Below, one piece after another: positions 7,400 to 13,262 of a stretch of 13,262 bases of DNA. The notes below the pieces were generated by a model. It did not search any database, was not told the DNA's origin, and was given only the letters and a program-made list of their open reading frames with translations. The position numbers and the translations under genes were made by a program. This stretch comes from an uncultured Collinsella sp. (GTDB lineage: Bacteria; Actinomycetota; Coriobacteriia; Coriobacteriales; Coriobacteriaceae): positions 1-13,262 of the forward strand of contig USHF01000019.1 of NCBI GenBank assembly GCA_900554465.1, read 5' to 3'. The stretch's first letter is position 1; every line of letters begins with the position of its first letter.

Positions 7400-8791
7400 C
7401 TACACCTTCATCGGCGCCGGCTCATGCGGCTCGCCGTTCAGCTCGACGATGACCTGCGTTCCCACGCCCTCCTGGGACTTCACGCGCATGCCAGAATCTT
7501 CTCCGTAAAAGAAATGGATGCGCTGAAGCACGTTGAAGAGCGCCAGGCCGCAGCCTCGCTTGATGGAGCCGTCGGCGGTAATGCTCTCGGGCTCCTCTCG
7601 GCGATGCTGCTCAAACAGGTGCGCGCAGACTTCTTCGCTCATACCGATGCCGTCATCTTCGACGATGATCTCCAGACCGTCATCGGTCTCAAAAGCCCTA
7701 ACACGAATAGAAAGCGGCTCGGTCTCGCGCTGCGCATGCTTGATGCAGTTTTCGAGCAGCGGCTGCAAGATAAACGGCGGCACCATGCTGTCGCGCACCT
7801 CAAAGTCGATATCGACCGAGACGCGCAGACGGCCGTCGCCATACCGGGCCTGCATAAGGTTGATGTAACGAGTGCCCTGTTCCACCTCGTGCTCGAGCGT
7901 TGTGAGGGTATCGGAATCGGACAGTGTCTGACGGTAGTAATTGGAAAAGTCGATGAGCAGCGACCTGGCCTTGTCCGGCTCGGTACGCACGAGCGACACG
8001 ATGGTGCTGATGGTGTTAAACAGAAAATGAGGATCGACCTGCGATTGCAAGGCGCGCAGCTCCACGCGAGCTGTAAGCTCGTCCTGGCGCTCGAGCTCAA
8101 AGCTCGCAAGCTGCGTGGAAATGAGGTCGGCAAAGCCCGAGGCAAGCGCCGTCTGGCGCATATCGATGCTGCTCAGACGGGGATAATACAGCTCGAGCGT
8201 GGCCACGCAATGCCCGCGCACGGTGAGCGGTGCGACGATACCGGCGCGCAGGCGCGGAAAGTAGCCACCCGTCTCAGTCGAGGCATCGCGCGAAAATACG
8301 CTTTGCTCACCGCTGTTGATCACGTTGAGCGTAGTCCGCAGCACAACCGGAGTGCCCGCGGGGCATTTTGCCGAGTCCTCGCCCCAGCTCGCCAGCACCT
8401 GCTTGCCGTCGGTAAAGCAGATGGCCGAGGCGATGGTCTCGGAAAGGATGATTTTGGAAGCGCCTAGGGCCGCTTCGGGCGTAAGGCCTCGCGACGTATA
8501 GGCGAATATTTTCGATGCGATGGCGAGTGTGCGGTCGGTAGCGCTCGACGTGAGGTCGTCGGGAACGACAAAGACGTACGAGAAGAAGAAGCACAGCATG
8601 ACCAAGCCGGCAATGACGACAACGCCCGGGACGGGGTTGGGATTATCGGTCAAATCCCAGATAAGCAACAGGATAAGCGCCGGAACGACAACACCGAGCA
8701 GGATGGCCTGGACCACATGCTGGGCCGTACGAAAGACCTTGGTAGAGTTGTAGCTCTTGCCCAGAATCAGCCTGTTTAAATCCACCGTCAT
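7400..8791 (-). CDS. LytS-type sensor histidine kinase (second pair)
   Basis: The 463-residue membrane kinase has two predicted helices (about 26-45 and 55-76), a GAF-like sensing region (about 85-230, with RAGIVAPLTVRGHCVATLELYY), then the phospho-acceptor motif LQSQVDPHFLFN (H255). Its ATPase core has N348 (LLENCIKHA), D379 (EDDGIGM) and a glycine box G413-C-G415-L-A-L-F-N420. It shares strings such as ALASGFA, STQLA, ELTAR and PHFLFNT with the first kinase. The residue two before the histidine is D where most family members have N. The start needs care: AAAGGGG (8798-8792) touches the ATG at 8791 with no spacer, but is six bases from an in-frame GTG at 8785, which may be the true start (461 residues). 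It lies 40 bp before its regulator. The signal is unknown. Confidence 0.93.
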   Translation of the reverse strand: MTVDLNRLILGKSYNSTKVFRTAQHVVQAILLGVVVPALILLLIWDLTDNPNPVPGVVVIAGLVMLCFFFSYVFVVPDDLTSSATDRTLAIASKIFAYTSRGLTPEAALGASKIILSETIASAICFTDGKQVLASWGEDSAKCPAGTPVVLRTTLNVINSGEQSVFSRDASTETGGYFPRLRAGIVAPLTVRGHCVATLELYYPRLSSIDMRQTALASGFADLISTQLASFELERQDELTARVELRALQSQVDPHFLFNTISTIVSLVRTEPDKARSLLIDFSNYYRQTLSDSDTLTTLEHEVEQGTRYINLMQARYGDGRLRVSVDIDFEVRDSMVPPFILQPLLENCIKHAQRETEPLSIRVRAFETDDGLEIIVEDDGIGMSEEVCAHLFEQHRREEPESITADGSIKRGCGLALFNVLQRIHFFYGEDSGMRVKSQEGVGTQVIVELNGEPHEPAPMKV

Positions 8792-8798
8792 CCCCTTT
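8792..8798 (-). promoter_or_regulatory. Ribosome binding site suggesting a GTG start for the second kinase
   Basis: AAAGGGG on the minus strand directly abuts ATG 8791, which is too close for normal initiation. It is six bases from the in-frame GTG at 8785, which is ideal spacing. The difference is only two residues. Confidence 0.5.
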
Positions 8799-8815
8799 TA
8801 TCTACCGCACCCATA

Positions 8816-8851
8816 GCAATGGAGAGGGCCGCAAGCGACCCTCTCCATTGC
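8816..8851. terminator. Perfect 13-bp hairpin without a U-tract, after the amidohydrolase gene
   Basis: GCAATGGAGAGGG (8816-8828) pairs perfectly with CCCTCTCCATTGC (8839-8851) around a 10-base loop. It starts 51 bp past the amidohydrolase stop and ends 24 bp before the second kinase gene. Neither strand has a T-run after it, so it is not a textbook intrinsic terminator. It could be a Rho-linked 3' end, an RNA stability element, or a leader structure of the kinase mRNA. Confidence 0.5.
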
Positions 8852-8899
8852 ATTATGCAATCAAAAACTGTGTTTTACATCAAGCCATCGACAAACGGT
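8852..8899 (-). promoter_or_regulatory. Candidate promoter region of the second kinase with LytTR-like boxes
   Basis: Reading the minus strand, ACCGTTTGT (8899-8891) fits the published LytTR half-site pattern fully and ACAGTTTTT (8871-8863) fits 8 of 9 positions. CATAAT (8857-8852) could be a -10 box, though no good -35 sits at 16-18 bases. The boxes are 28 bp apart start to start, more than the 21-22 bp usual for LytTR proteins. Single half-sites occur by chance about once per kilobase, so this remains weak. Confidence 0.25.
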
Positions 8900-8902
8900 A
8901 TC

Positions 8903-10180
8903 TTAGGCGCTGTATTTGTTAGCCTCACCAAAAGTGCCAGCCTCGACGATCCAGCCATCCTTCATGATGACGTCCATGTTGTCGGTGTTGAGCACGTGGA
9001 TGTCGGCGGCGACGTCACCATTGACAACCAGCAGGTCGGCGCACTTGCCGGCCTCGATGGAACCGGTCTCGTCCTCGATGTGGCACATCTTGGCACCGTT
9101 GAGGGTGGCGCAGGTGATGGTCTCGACCGGAGTGAAGCCGATCTTGTCGACGAACTCGTACATCTCCTCGATGGAGCAGGTGCCGTACGGGGTGACGAAG
9201 GAGAAGGAGTCGGAGCCGATCGTCATGACGACGCCGCGCTTCTTGGCCTCGCGCAGGCAGTCGTAGTTGCGCTGCAGCTCCTTCTCGACCAGGGTGCCCT
9301 CGTACTTGTCGTGCAGCTCGGGGACGTAGACGGGCGGATAGGTGGCGTACCAGGTGGGCAGGAAGGCGATCGTCGGGGTGAAGAAGGTGCCCTGCTCGGC
9401 CATGAGGTCCATGGTGCGCTCATCGATATCGAAGCCGTGAATCAGCTGCTCGCAGCCAAAGCGAACGGAGTCGTAGGCGGCGGCGTGGTTGTTGTAGCAG
9501 TGACTCCACACGGGGATGCCGACCATCTTTGCCTCTTCGACCACGGCCTGGATCTCCTCGGAGCAATAGTGCTGGTCGCGACCGGAATCCCAACGCCAGA
9601 TGCCGCCACCGGTAGCCCAGATCTTGATGGCATCGGGGTTCTCGCGCAGGCGACGACGGACGGCCTTGCGCAGATCCCAAGGACCATCGACCTGGTCGCC
9701 CCAGGGATGGGATTCCTTGTTGAGCTCCTGGGTGCAGTGGTGGGAGTCACCGTGGCCGGCAACGCGGCAGAAGCCAAGACCAGTGGCCAGAACGCGCGGG
9801 CCCTTGAAGACGCCCTTGTCGATGCAGTCGCGAATCTGGATACCAAAGCGGCCGATCTCGCAGACGGTGGTGAGGCCGTGGGTGAGGCAGTCGTAGGCCT
9901 GCTTGACGGCGACGGCCTGCTTCTCGAGGAGCGGCTGCATGACCCAGTCGGTGTCATCGTCGGTCAGGTTGCCCGAGAAGTGCAGGTGGGTGTCGATCAG
10001 GCCGGGAAGGACGGTCTTGCCGGCGGCGTCGATAACCTCAACGCCCTCGGGAAGGTCCTGCATAGTGCCGGCGTACTCGATCTTGCCGTTGTCGTCGACG
10101 AGAACGAGGGAGTTCTCGACCGGCTCGGCACCGGTACCGTCGATGAGCTTGCCGCCAACGATTGCATACTTAGTGGACAT
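8903..10180 (-). CDS. Metal-dependent amidohydrolase (imidazolonepropionase/prolidase-like)
   Basis: The 425-residue enzyme belongs to the amidohydrolase superfamily. It has an N-terminal composite domain, then the barrel with metal ligands H65-x-H67 (DTHLHF), K186 (AIKIWATGG, a candidate carboxylated lysine), H227 (WSHCYN), H248 (LIHGFD) and the catalytic D324 (IGSDSF). A closing segment, GSIEAGKCADLLVV, returns to the composite domain. This pattern fits the group that includes imidazolonepropionase-like enzymes and dipeptidases cutting Xaa-Pro or N-acyl amino acids. It should hydrolyse an amide bond of a small nitrogen compound in the cytoplasm; the exact substrate is not visible. A perfect AAGGAGG (10185-10191) is four bases from ATG 10180. 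It lies 131 bp after an amino-acid permease, so the pair may import and cleave the same compound. Confidence 0.9.
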   Translation of the reverse strand: MSTKYAIVGGKLIDGTGAEPVENSLVLVDDNGKIEYAGTMQDLPEGVEVIDAAGKTVLPGLIDTHLHFSGNLTDDDTDWVMQPLLEKQAVAVKQAYDCLTHGLTTVCEIGRFGIQIRDCIDKGVFKGPRVLATGLGFCRVAGHGDSHHCTQELNKESHPWGDQVDGPWDLRKAVRRRLRENPDAIKIWATGGGIWRWDSGRDQHYCSEEIQAVVEEAKMVGIPVWSHCYNNHAAAYDSVRFGCEQLIHGFDIDERTMDLMAEQGTFFTPTIAFLPTWYATYPPVYVPELHDKYEGTLVEKELQRNYDCLREAKKRGVVMTIGSDSFSFVTPYGTCSIEEMYEFVDKIGFTPVETITCATLNGAKMCHIEDETGSIEAGKCADLLVVNGDVAADIHVLNTDNMDVIMKDGWIVEAGTFGEANKYSA

Positions 10181-10190
10181 GGTTCCTCCT

Positions 10191-10202
10191 TATGGATCCA
10201 TA
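10191..10202. repeat. 12-bp perfect palindrome upstream of the amidohydrolase start
   Basis: TATGGATCCATA is a perfect palindrome whose first base overlaps the AAGGAGG ribosome binding site of the amidohydrolase. A dimeric regulator bound here could block transcription or translation. A TTAACC and TATATG pair with an 18-base spacer overlaps it and could be a weak promoter. It may also be chance. Confidence 0.35.
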
Positions 10203-10210
10203 TAGTGGGC

Positions 10211-10291
10211 GAGGCCGTGTTGGGTTAAGGCCTCACAAAACTACCCAAGTGGTGCCGGGTTCGGTGCGCGAAAGAGAGGATCCCGCGCACC
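10211..10291. other. Two hairpins in the permease-amidohydrolase gap
   Basis: GAGGCC (10211-10216) pairs with GGCCTC (10229-10234) around 12 bases, and GGTGCGCG (10263-10270) pairs perfectly with CGCGCACC (10284-10291) around 13 bases. Neither is followed by a T-run on the minus strand. They may lower expression of the second gene or protect the permease mRNA end rather than terminate fully. Confidence 0.4.
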
Positions 10292-10311
10292 CGATCCGCC
10301 CCGGCTAGGCG

Positions 10312-11763
10312 CTACTTTTTGCGGGAATTGGTAAAGGCCATAAGAGCCAGGCCAATGGCCAGCCAGCCGATCACGATGCTCCACTCCACCATGTTGAGGG
10401 AGGCGGGAGAGAACGGGATTACGAGCAGGCCGATGATGACGGCGCAGGCAGCGACAGCGAGGCAGATGCCAAACTTGCCGCCGGGCACCTCGTAGGGACG
10501 AGGCAGGTCGGGCTCGGTGAAGCGCATGCGCAGGCAAGCGAGGGCGACCATGCCGCAGGAGAAGATGAAGGCGAGGGCCGACACGTTAGTCAGAGGAATG
10601 AGCATGTTCTTGCCCAGGAACGGACCGATGACGGTGATGACGCCCAGGACGACGCAGGCGAGCTTGGGAGCGCCGGACTTGGGGTCGACCTCGGCGAATT
10701 TCTCGGGCAGCTGGCCCTTGCGGCCCATGGCAAGCATGATGCGGCTCGTGGCGCCGTAGAAGGAGTTCATCGGGCCCATGGGTCCAAGCGTGGCGATAAC
10801 GAGCATGGCCAGGTACAGGAGCATGTTGATGCCCTTGAGGCAGGCAAGCGCGGGAACCGGGCTCTTAACAAACTCATGCCAGTCGAGGATGGTGCCGAAC
10901 GAGTAGATGCAGACCATGTAGAAGCCGCCGGCGGCCAGCAGGGCCAAGGAGATGATCTTACCGAACTTGTTCCAGTTGAGGCCCTCGGCTGCTTCCTCAG
11001 CCTGCTGAGGGATGGTGTCGAAGCCGGCGTAGAAGAACGGGGTCAGAACCAGGACCGAAACGATGCCTGCGAACAGGCTGGTGCCCTCGGTAGCGGGCTT
11101 GCCGCCGCCAGCACCGGTGACCTGGGAGAACACGGGCATGGCGTTGTCCGGCGAGCCGGTGAACAGCGAGACGCCCATGGCGAGCAGCATGCCGCAGAGC
11201 AGGGCCTTGGTCAGGAAGGCCTGCAGCTTGGCGGCCGAGCTGGCACCGCGGAAGTTGAGGAAGATGACGTAGGTTGCAAAGCCGAGCGCGATCAGCGTCG
11301 GGAACAGGTAAACGTCGGCGCCCAGGATGGTGTAGAGCTTGACGGCGCGCAGCCACTCAAGACCGGGCAGGCTGCCGAACATCTCGGACACGAGGGTCGA
11401 AATGGCGATGGCCTCCCACGGGCACAGGATGCCGTTGCCCAGGGCCAAAAGCCATCCGGTGATATAGCTCAGCGTACGGCCAAAGCTACGATCGACATAC
11501 TCGACGATGCCGCCCGAGATGGGGATAGCAGCCGTGAGCTCACCGAAAACAGCTCCGACGGGCACGAGGAAGATTGCACCCAAGAGGAATGCGATCATAG
11601 CGGGAACGGGACCGCCGCCCACGACCATCCAGTCGCCGACCTGCAGAACCCAACCGGTACCGATGATGGCACCGAAACCGATGGTGAAGAAATTCCAGAG
11701 CGAAAGCGTTTTCTTCATGCCGCCGTTACCTTCGACTGCAACTTCTGCGTTCTTGTCCGCCAT
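10312..11763 (-). CDS. APC-superfamily amino-acid permease
   Basis: The 483-residue membrane protein has about 12 hydrophobic helices and the hallmark first-helix motif of the amino acid-polyamine-organocation superfamily, GFGAIIGTGW (29-38), where the unwound GxG segment binds the substrate's amino and carboxyl groups. The family pattern continues with GAVFGELTAAIPISGGIVEYVDRSFG in helices 2-3, the FFYAGFDTIPQQAEE block in helix 6 and the GATSRIMLAMGRKGQLPEKFAEV loop after helix 8. The substrate cannot be told from these; an amino acid or a derivative is likely. AAAGGAGG (11770-11777) is six bases from ATG 11763, and a 7-bp hairpin lies just upstream. It leads an apparent two-gene unit with the downstream amidohydrolase, and its promoter must lie in the hairpin-rich region shared with the divergent plus-strand gene. 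Confidence 0.93.
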   Translation of the reverse strand: MADKNAEVAVEGNGGMKKTLSLWNFFTIGFGAIIGTGWVLQVGDWMVVGGGPVPAMIAFLLGAIFLVPVGAVFGELTAAIPISGGIVEYVDRSFGRTLSYITGWLLALGNGILCPWEAIAISTLVSEMFGSLPGLEWLRAVKLYTILGADVYLFPTLIALGFATYVIFLNFRGASSAAKLQAFLTKALLCGMLLAMGVSLFTGSPDNAMPVFSQVTGAGGGKPATEGTSLFAGIVSVLVLTPFFYAGFDTIPQQAEEAAEGLNWNKFGKIISLALLAAGGFYMVCIYSFGTILDWHEFVKSPVPALACLKGINMLLYLAMLVIATLGPMGPMNSFYGATSRIMLAMGRKGQLPEKFAEVDPKSGAPKLACVVLGVITVIGPFLGKNMLIPLTNVSALAFIFSCGMVALACLRMRFTEPDLPRPYEVPGGKFGICLAVAACAVIIGLLVIPFSPASLNMVEWSIVIGWLAIGLALMAFTNSRKK

Positions 11764-11808
11764 TGTTCCCCTCCTTTCCTTATTGACGCCTCTTTGGCGT
11801 CACCCCTT

Positions 11809-11839
11809 GCGCGGTCTGTTTTGCCGCGCGCTTTTATTT
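11809..11839 (+). terminator. Terminator-like hairpin, plus strand, first of three
   Basis: GCGCGG (11809-11814) and CCGCGC (11824-11829) form a 6-bp stem with a 9-base loop, then GC and TTTTATTT. It opposes the direction of the permease gene and could stop plus-strand transcription entering the permease gene from the right only if that came from the opposite strand; its role is unclear. Confidence 0.35.
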
Positions 11840-11870
11840 CGTGGCTTTAAGATACGGCCTTGGCACAGCA

Positions 11871-11925
11871 GCGCCGCTTGCGGCTCGACCGAAGGCAGAA
11901 CTGCAAAACGAGCGGCGCCGTTTTT
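11871..11925 (+). terminator. Terminator-like hairpin, plus strand, second of three
   Basis: GCGCCGCT (11871-11878) pairs perfectly with AGCGGCGC (11911-11918) and is followed by CG and TTTTT (11921-11925). The 32-base loop is long for an intrinsic terminator but contains further short self-pairing. Confidence 0.35.
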
Positions 11926-12046
11926 GGGACGAACGGCGGAAGACGTCATTCGTCTTGGACGCTTTCATCTTGTCTGCTTTTGAATACCTGTTGCCGCGAC
12001 GCTTGGCGCGCGGCGCGGCAACGTTCATACCATTTGTCAGGCTTTT

Positions 12047-12077
12047 GGCGCACATACCCATGTGTCGCGCCTCTTTT
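12047..12077 (+). terminator. Terminator-like hairpin just before the C39-like gene
   Basis: GGCGC and ACAT pair with ATGT and GCGCC across a 3-base bulge (12047-12071), with a 4-base loop, followed by TCTTTTT. It ends about 42 bases before the ATG at 12120. If the promoter lies upstream it would act as an attenuator; if it lies between, it insulates the gene. Confidence 0.35.
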
Positions 12078-12119
12078 TATGTAGGATAGACAAGTTACAC
12101 ATGAGGCAAGGTGATTCGA

Positions 12120-13121
12120 ATGGCATACGGATACAATGACGACGACCAACGGCCACAAAGCGTGCGCCTTGCCGGCCGCACCACGCCAACGCCCAGAAGC
12201 ACCTCCGACAACGACAACCCGCAGCGCCCCCAAGAGCAGCTCGGGACTTCTTCGCGGAAACAAAGCCGTACCGTGCAGCGGTCAGGCCGCGTGAGTACGA
12301 GCACACGCCAACGCCAGACCGACACATCGCAGCCACGCCGCTACGATAGCCGTAAGACCGACTACTACGTTAAGCGTTCCTTTTCGCGACCTCAACGCGA
12401 TCGCGGCAATTCCGCCCCTCACCCCGCGTCGCATACCACAAGCCACGTGCTTCCGGCCCGCCGCCTACGCCTTGCGCTTTGCTCCATCGCCGCCTGCCTC
12501 GTCTTTGTGTTTTTGGGATCCTGTATCTCTCACGGATCAGCCGGTCTCGAGCCCACTGCCGAGGACAAGCTGCTTAAAGCTCCCGTCGCACCCGGTTACT
12601 CCTTTGCGTTCTCGACCCCACGCTCGCAGTGGCAGGCCGGCACCATGCCCCACATCTACCAAATTGACCCCGCATGGTCGGAGCTGCCCTATGCCGGTGG
12701 CACTATTCGCGAAAACGCTTGCGGTCCCACTTGCCTCACCATGGTCTATATCTTTAAGACCGGCCATACCGATAAGACGCCGGTCGATATATGCGCACTG
12801 GCCGAAGCCGGCAACTACGCCCCCACTGGTGCCACCGAGTGGTCGTTTATGACAGGCGGTGCGTGGCAGCTGGGGCTCAACGGAACACAGCTCTATAACA
12901 ATCGCGAATCGATTACCCAAGCACTTCGCTCGGGTGCGCCCGTCATCGCCGCAGTGCGCCCCGGCACGTTTACCAACGTAGGCCACTATATCGTGCTCTA
13001 CGGCATCGACGATGCCAACCAGATTGGCGTCTACGACCCCAACTCGGCCAGCCGCAGCGCCCGCCGCTGGGGCGTGGTGGAGGTCCTCAACGAAGTCGAA
13101 GCCATGTGGGCCTACTACTAG
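12120..13121 (+). CDS. Membrane-anchored C39-like cysteine peptidase domain protein
   Basis: The 333-residue product has three parts. Residues 1-114 are polar and basic (rich in R, Q, S, T, P) and probably disordered. Residues 115-135 are a hydrophobic segment. Residues about 175-333 are a C39_2-type papain-fold domain with a possible oxyanion Q181, catalytic C201 (ENACGPTCL), H289 (VGHYIVLYG) and D306 (YDPNSA). With the basic tail in the cytoplasm, the domain would sit outside the membrane, where it could cleave peptides or cell-wall crosslinks; C39-like domains can also be inactive binders. The helix ends in LGSC (132-135), resembling a lipobox. ATG 12120 has AAGGTG (12108-12113) six bases upstream; an in-frame GTG at 12111 would add three residues. 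An internal GTG at 12447 would give a classical lipoprotein signal but has no ribosome binding site. This is the only plus-strand gene, transcribed away from the rest. Confidence 0.85.
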   Translation: MAYGYNDDDQRPQSVRLAGRTTPTPRSTSDNDNPQRPQEQLGTSSRKQSRTVQRSGRVSTSTRQRQTDTSQPRRYDSRKTDYYVKRSFSRPQRDRGNSAPHPASHTTSHVLPARRLRLALCSIAACLVFVFLGSCISHGSAGLEPTAEDKLLKAPVAPGYSFAFSTPRSQWQAGTMPHIYQIDPAWSELPYAGGTIRENACGPTCLTMVYIFKTGHTDKTPVDICALAEAGNYAPTGATEWSFMTGGAWQLGLNGTQLYNNRESITQALRSGAPVIAAVRPGTFTNVGHYIVLYGIDDANQIGVYDPNSASRSARRWGVVEVLNEVEAMWAYY

Positions 13122-13166
13122 TCATTGGGGACAGACTTAAATGAGTGGTCATTGGGGACAGTCTTA
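13121..13166. repeat. Pair of 19-bp direct repeats after the C39-like gene
   Basis: GTCATTGGGGACAGACTTA (13121-13139) recurs as GTCATTGGGGACAGTCTTA (13148-13166), with one mismatch and an 8-base spacer (period 27). The first copy starts on the last base of the stop codon. From memory, GGGGACAG-type repeats occur near REP-associated Y1 transposase genes in many bacteria, so this may be the edge or remnant of such an element; that link is inference. Confidence 0.6.
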
Positions 13167-13262
13167 CGGACGCCGGCCGAGAGCAGACGAAAAGGGCCAT
13201 CCCGAACTGCTTGGAACTGCCAGCACGGAAAGCGCATCCTGCTTTGGGGCCCAATAGCGGGA
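13167..13262. other. Right-edge stretch without a recognisable gene
   Basis: A minus-strand frame entering from the right edge stays open through this stretch and through both repeats, stopping at 13118-13120 with a C-terminus of ...KTVPNDHSFKSVPND. A plus-strand frame is also open. Neither shows a start, a ribosome binding site or a family motif. The minus-strand frame could be the tail of a gene lying right of the window that reads into the repeats. Confidence 0.25.

Larger units (their letters stand above)
11764..12119. other. Hairpin-rich divergent region between the permease and the C39-like gene
   Basis: No credible gene is seen in these 356 bp, but inverted repeats are dense. They are TGACGCC/GGCGTCA (11784-11802, 5-base loop), GCGCGG/CCGCGC (11809-11829) followed on the plus strand by GCTTTTATTT, and GCGCCGCT/AGCGGCGC (11871-11918) followed on the plus strand by CGTTTTTGGG. 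Beyond these are a small AAGACG/CGTCTT hairpin (11940-11956), GTTGCCGCG/CGCGGCAAC (11990-12022, 15-base loop), and GGCGC/GCGCC with inner ACAT/ATGT (12047-12071) followed by TCTTTTTATG. Three of these look like plus-strand terminators although no plus-strand gene precedes them. On the minus strand TGGTATGAA (12032-12024) could be an extended -10 for a structured permease leader of about 250 bases. Promoters for both flanking genes must be here but none is clear. Confidence 0.5.

Noticed and set aside
7340..8467. A 375-codon open frame on the plus strand
   Set aside because: It is fully antisense to the second kinase, which has complete family motifs. The frame shows no motif of its own.
8819..10228. 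A 469-codon open frame on the plus strand
   Set aside because: It is antisense to the amidohydrolase and longer than it, but its G/V/D/L-rich repetitive composition is a GC-driven shadow, and the amidohydrolase metal ligands are all in the minus-strand frame.
10876..11850. A 324-codon open frame on the plus strand
   Set aside because: It is antisense to the permease helices, which give a typical run of charged D/E/G/Q residues when complemented. No domain is seen.
12020..12028. AACGTTCAT as a LytTR half-site in the divergent region
   Set aside because: It matches the half-site pattern but has no partner at 12-13 bp on either side, and about one such match per kilobase is expected by chance.
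11834..12061. A 75-codon minus-strand open frame in the divergent region
   Set aside because: Its lysine- and arginine-rich product follows from the hairpin sequences, and it has no ribosome binding site.
11764..12119. A T-box or known riboswitch for the amino-acid permease
   Set aside because: No TGGNACCGCG-type antiterminator core or other riboswitch signature could be found on the minus strand.
1..13262. A defence, toxin-antitoxin or phage system
   Set aside because: Every large gene belongs to a recognisable transport, enzyme or regulatory family. No nuclease, integrase, transposase, toxin-antitoxin pair or regularly spaced repeat array is present.

Overview
The window reads as chromosomal DNA of a moderately high-GC anaerobic actinobacterium, most like a Coriobacteriia gut commensal such as Collinsella. 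That is an inference from base composition, codon use and gene content (LytS/LytT-type two-component pairs, a UMF1-type transporter, a C39-like protein with a long disordered tail); no marker gene settles the taxonomy. No rRNA, tRNA, CRISPR array, integrase or intact transposase is visible. Nine genes fill almost all of the first 11.8 kb on the minus strand, and one gene lies on the plus strand at the right end.

Read in the direction of transcription (right to left), the minus-strand genes fall into probable units. (A) An APC-family amino-acid permease (10312-11763) followed by a metal-dependent amidohydrolase (8903-10180), likely an uptake-and-hydrolysis pair. (B) A LytS-type sensor kinase (7400-8791) and its LytTR response regulator (6625-7359). 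(C) A protein of the zinc-dependent phospholipase C fold (5588-6532) with its own candidate promoter. (D) A UMF1/Atg22-like MFS transporter (4227-5486). (E) A family 2 glycosyltransferase (2868-4055) overlapping by 4 bp a second LytS-type kinase (1528-2871), then a second LytTR regulator (739-1455), closed by a strong terminator (682-732). (F) A YfcE-like metallophosphoesterase (175-642), with a hairpin terminator at 136-167.

The two kinase-regulator pairs share the same unusual compact layout: two membrane segments, a GAF-like region, a His_kinase/HATPase core, and a separate REC-LytTR protein. They look like diverged duplicates. One is tied by translational coupling to a glycosyltransferase; the other sits between a permease/amidohydrolase pair and a phospholipase-like gene. 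A regulator of cell-envelope or nutrient response is the reasonable reading for each, but the signals are unknown.

The plus-strand gene (12120-13121) encodes a membrane-anchored, C39-like cysteine peptidase domain behind a 114-residue basic disordered tail. It is divided from the permease by a 356-bp divergent region full of hairpins. Immediately after its stop codon there are two copies of a 19-bp repeat with one mismatch, of the kind seen in REP-like elements. The strongest candidates for unusual biology are the glycosyltransferase-kinase-regulator operon with a possible attenuator in its leader, the hairpin-rich divergent region, and the repeat pair. I see no clearly novel defence or mobile system.
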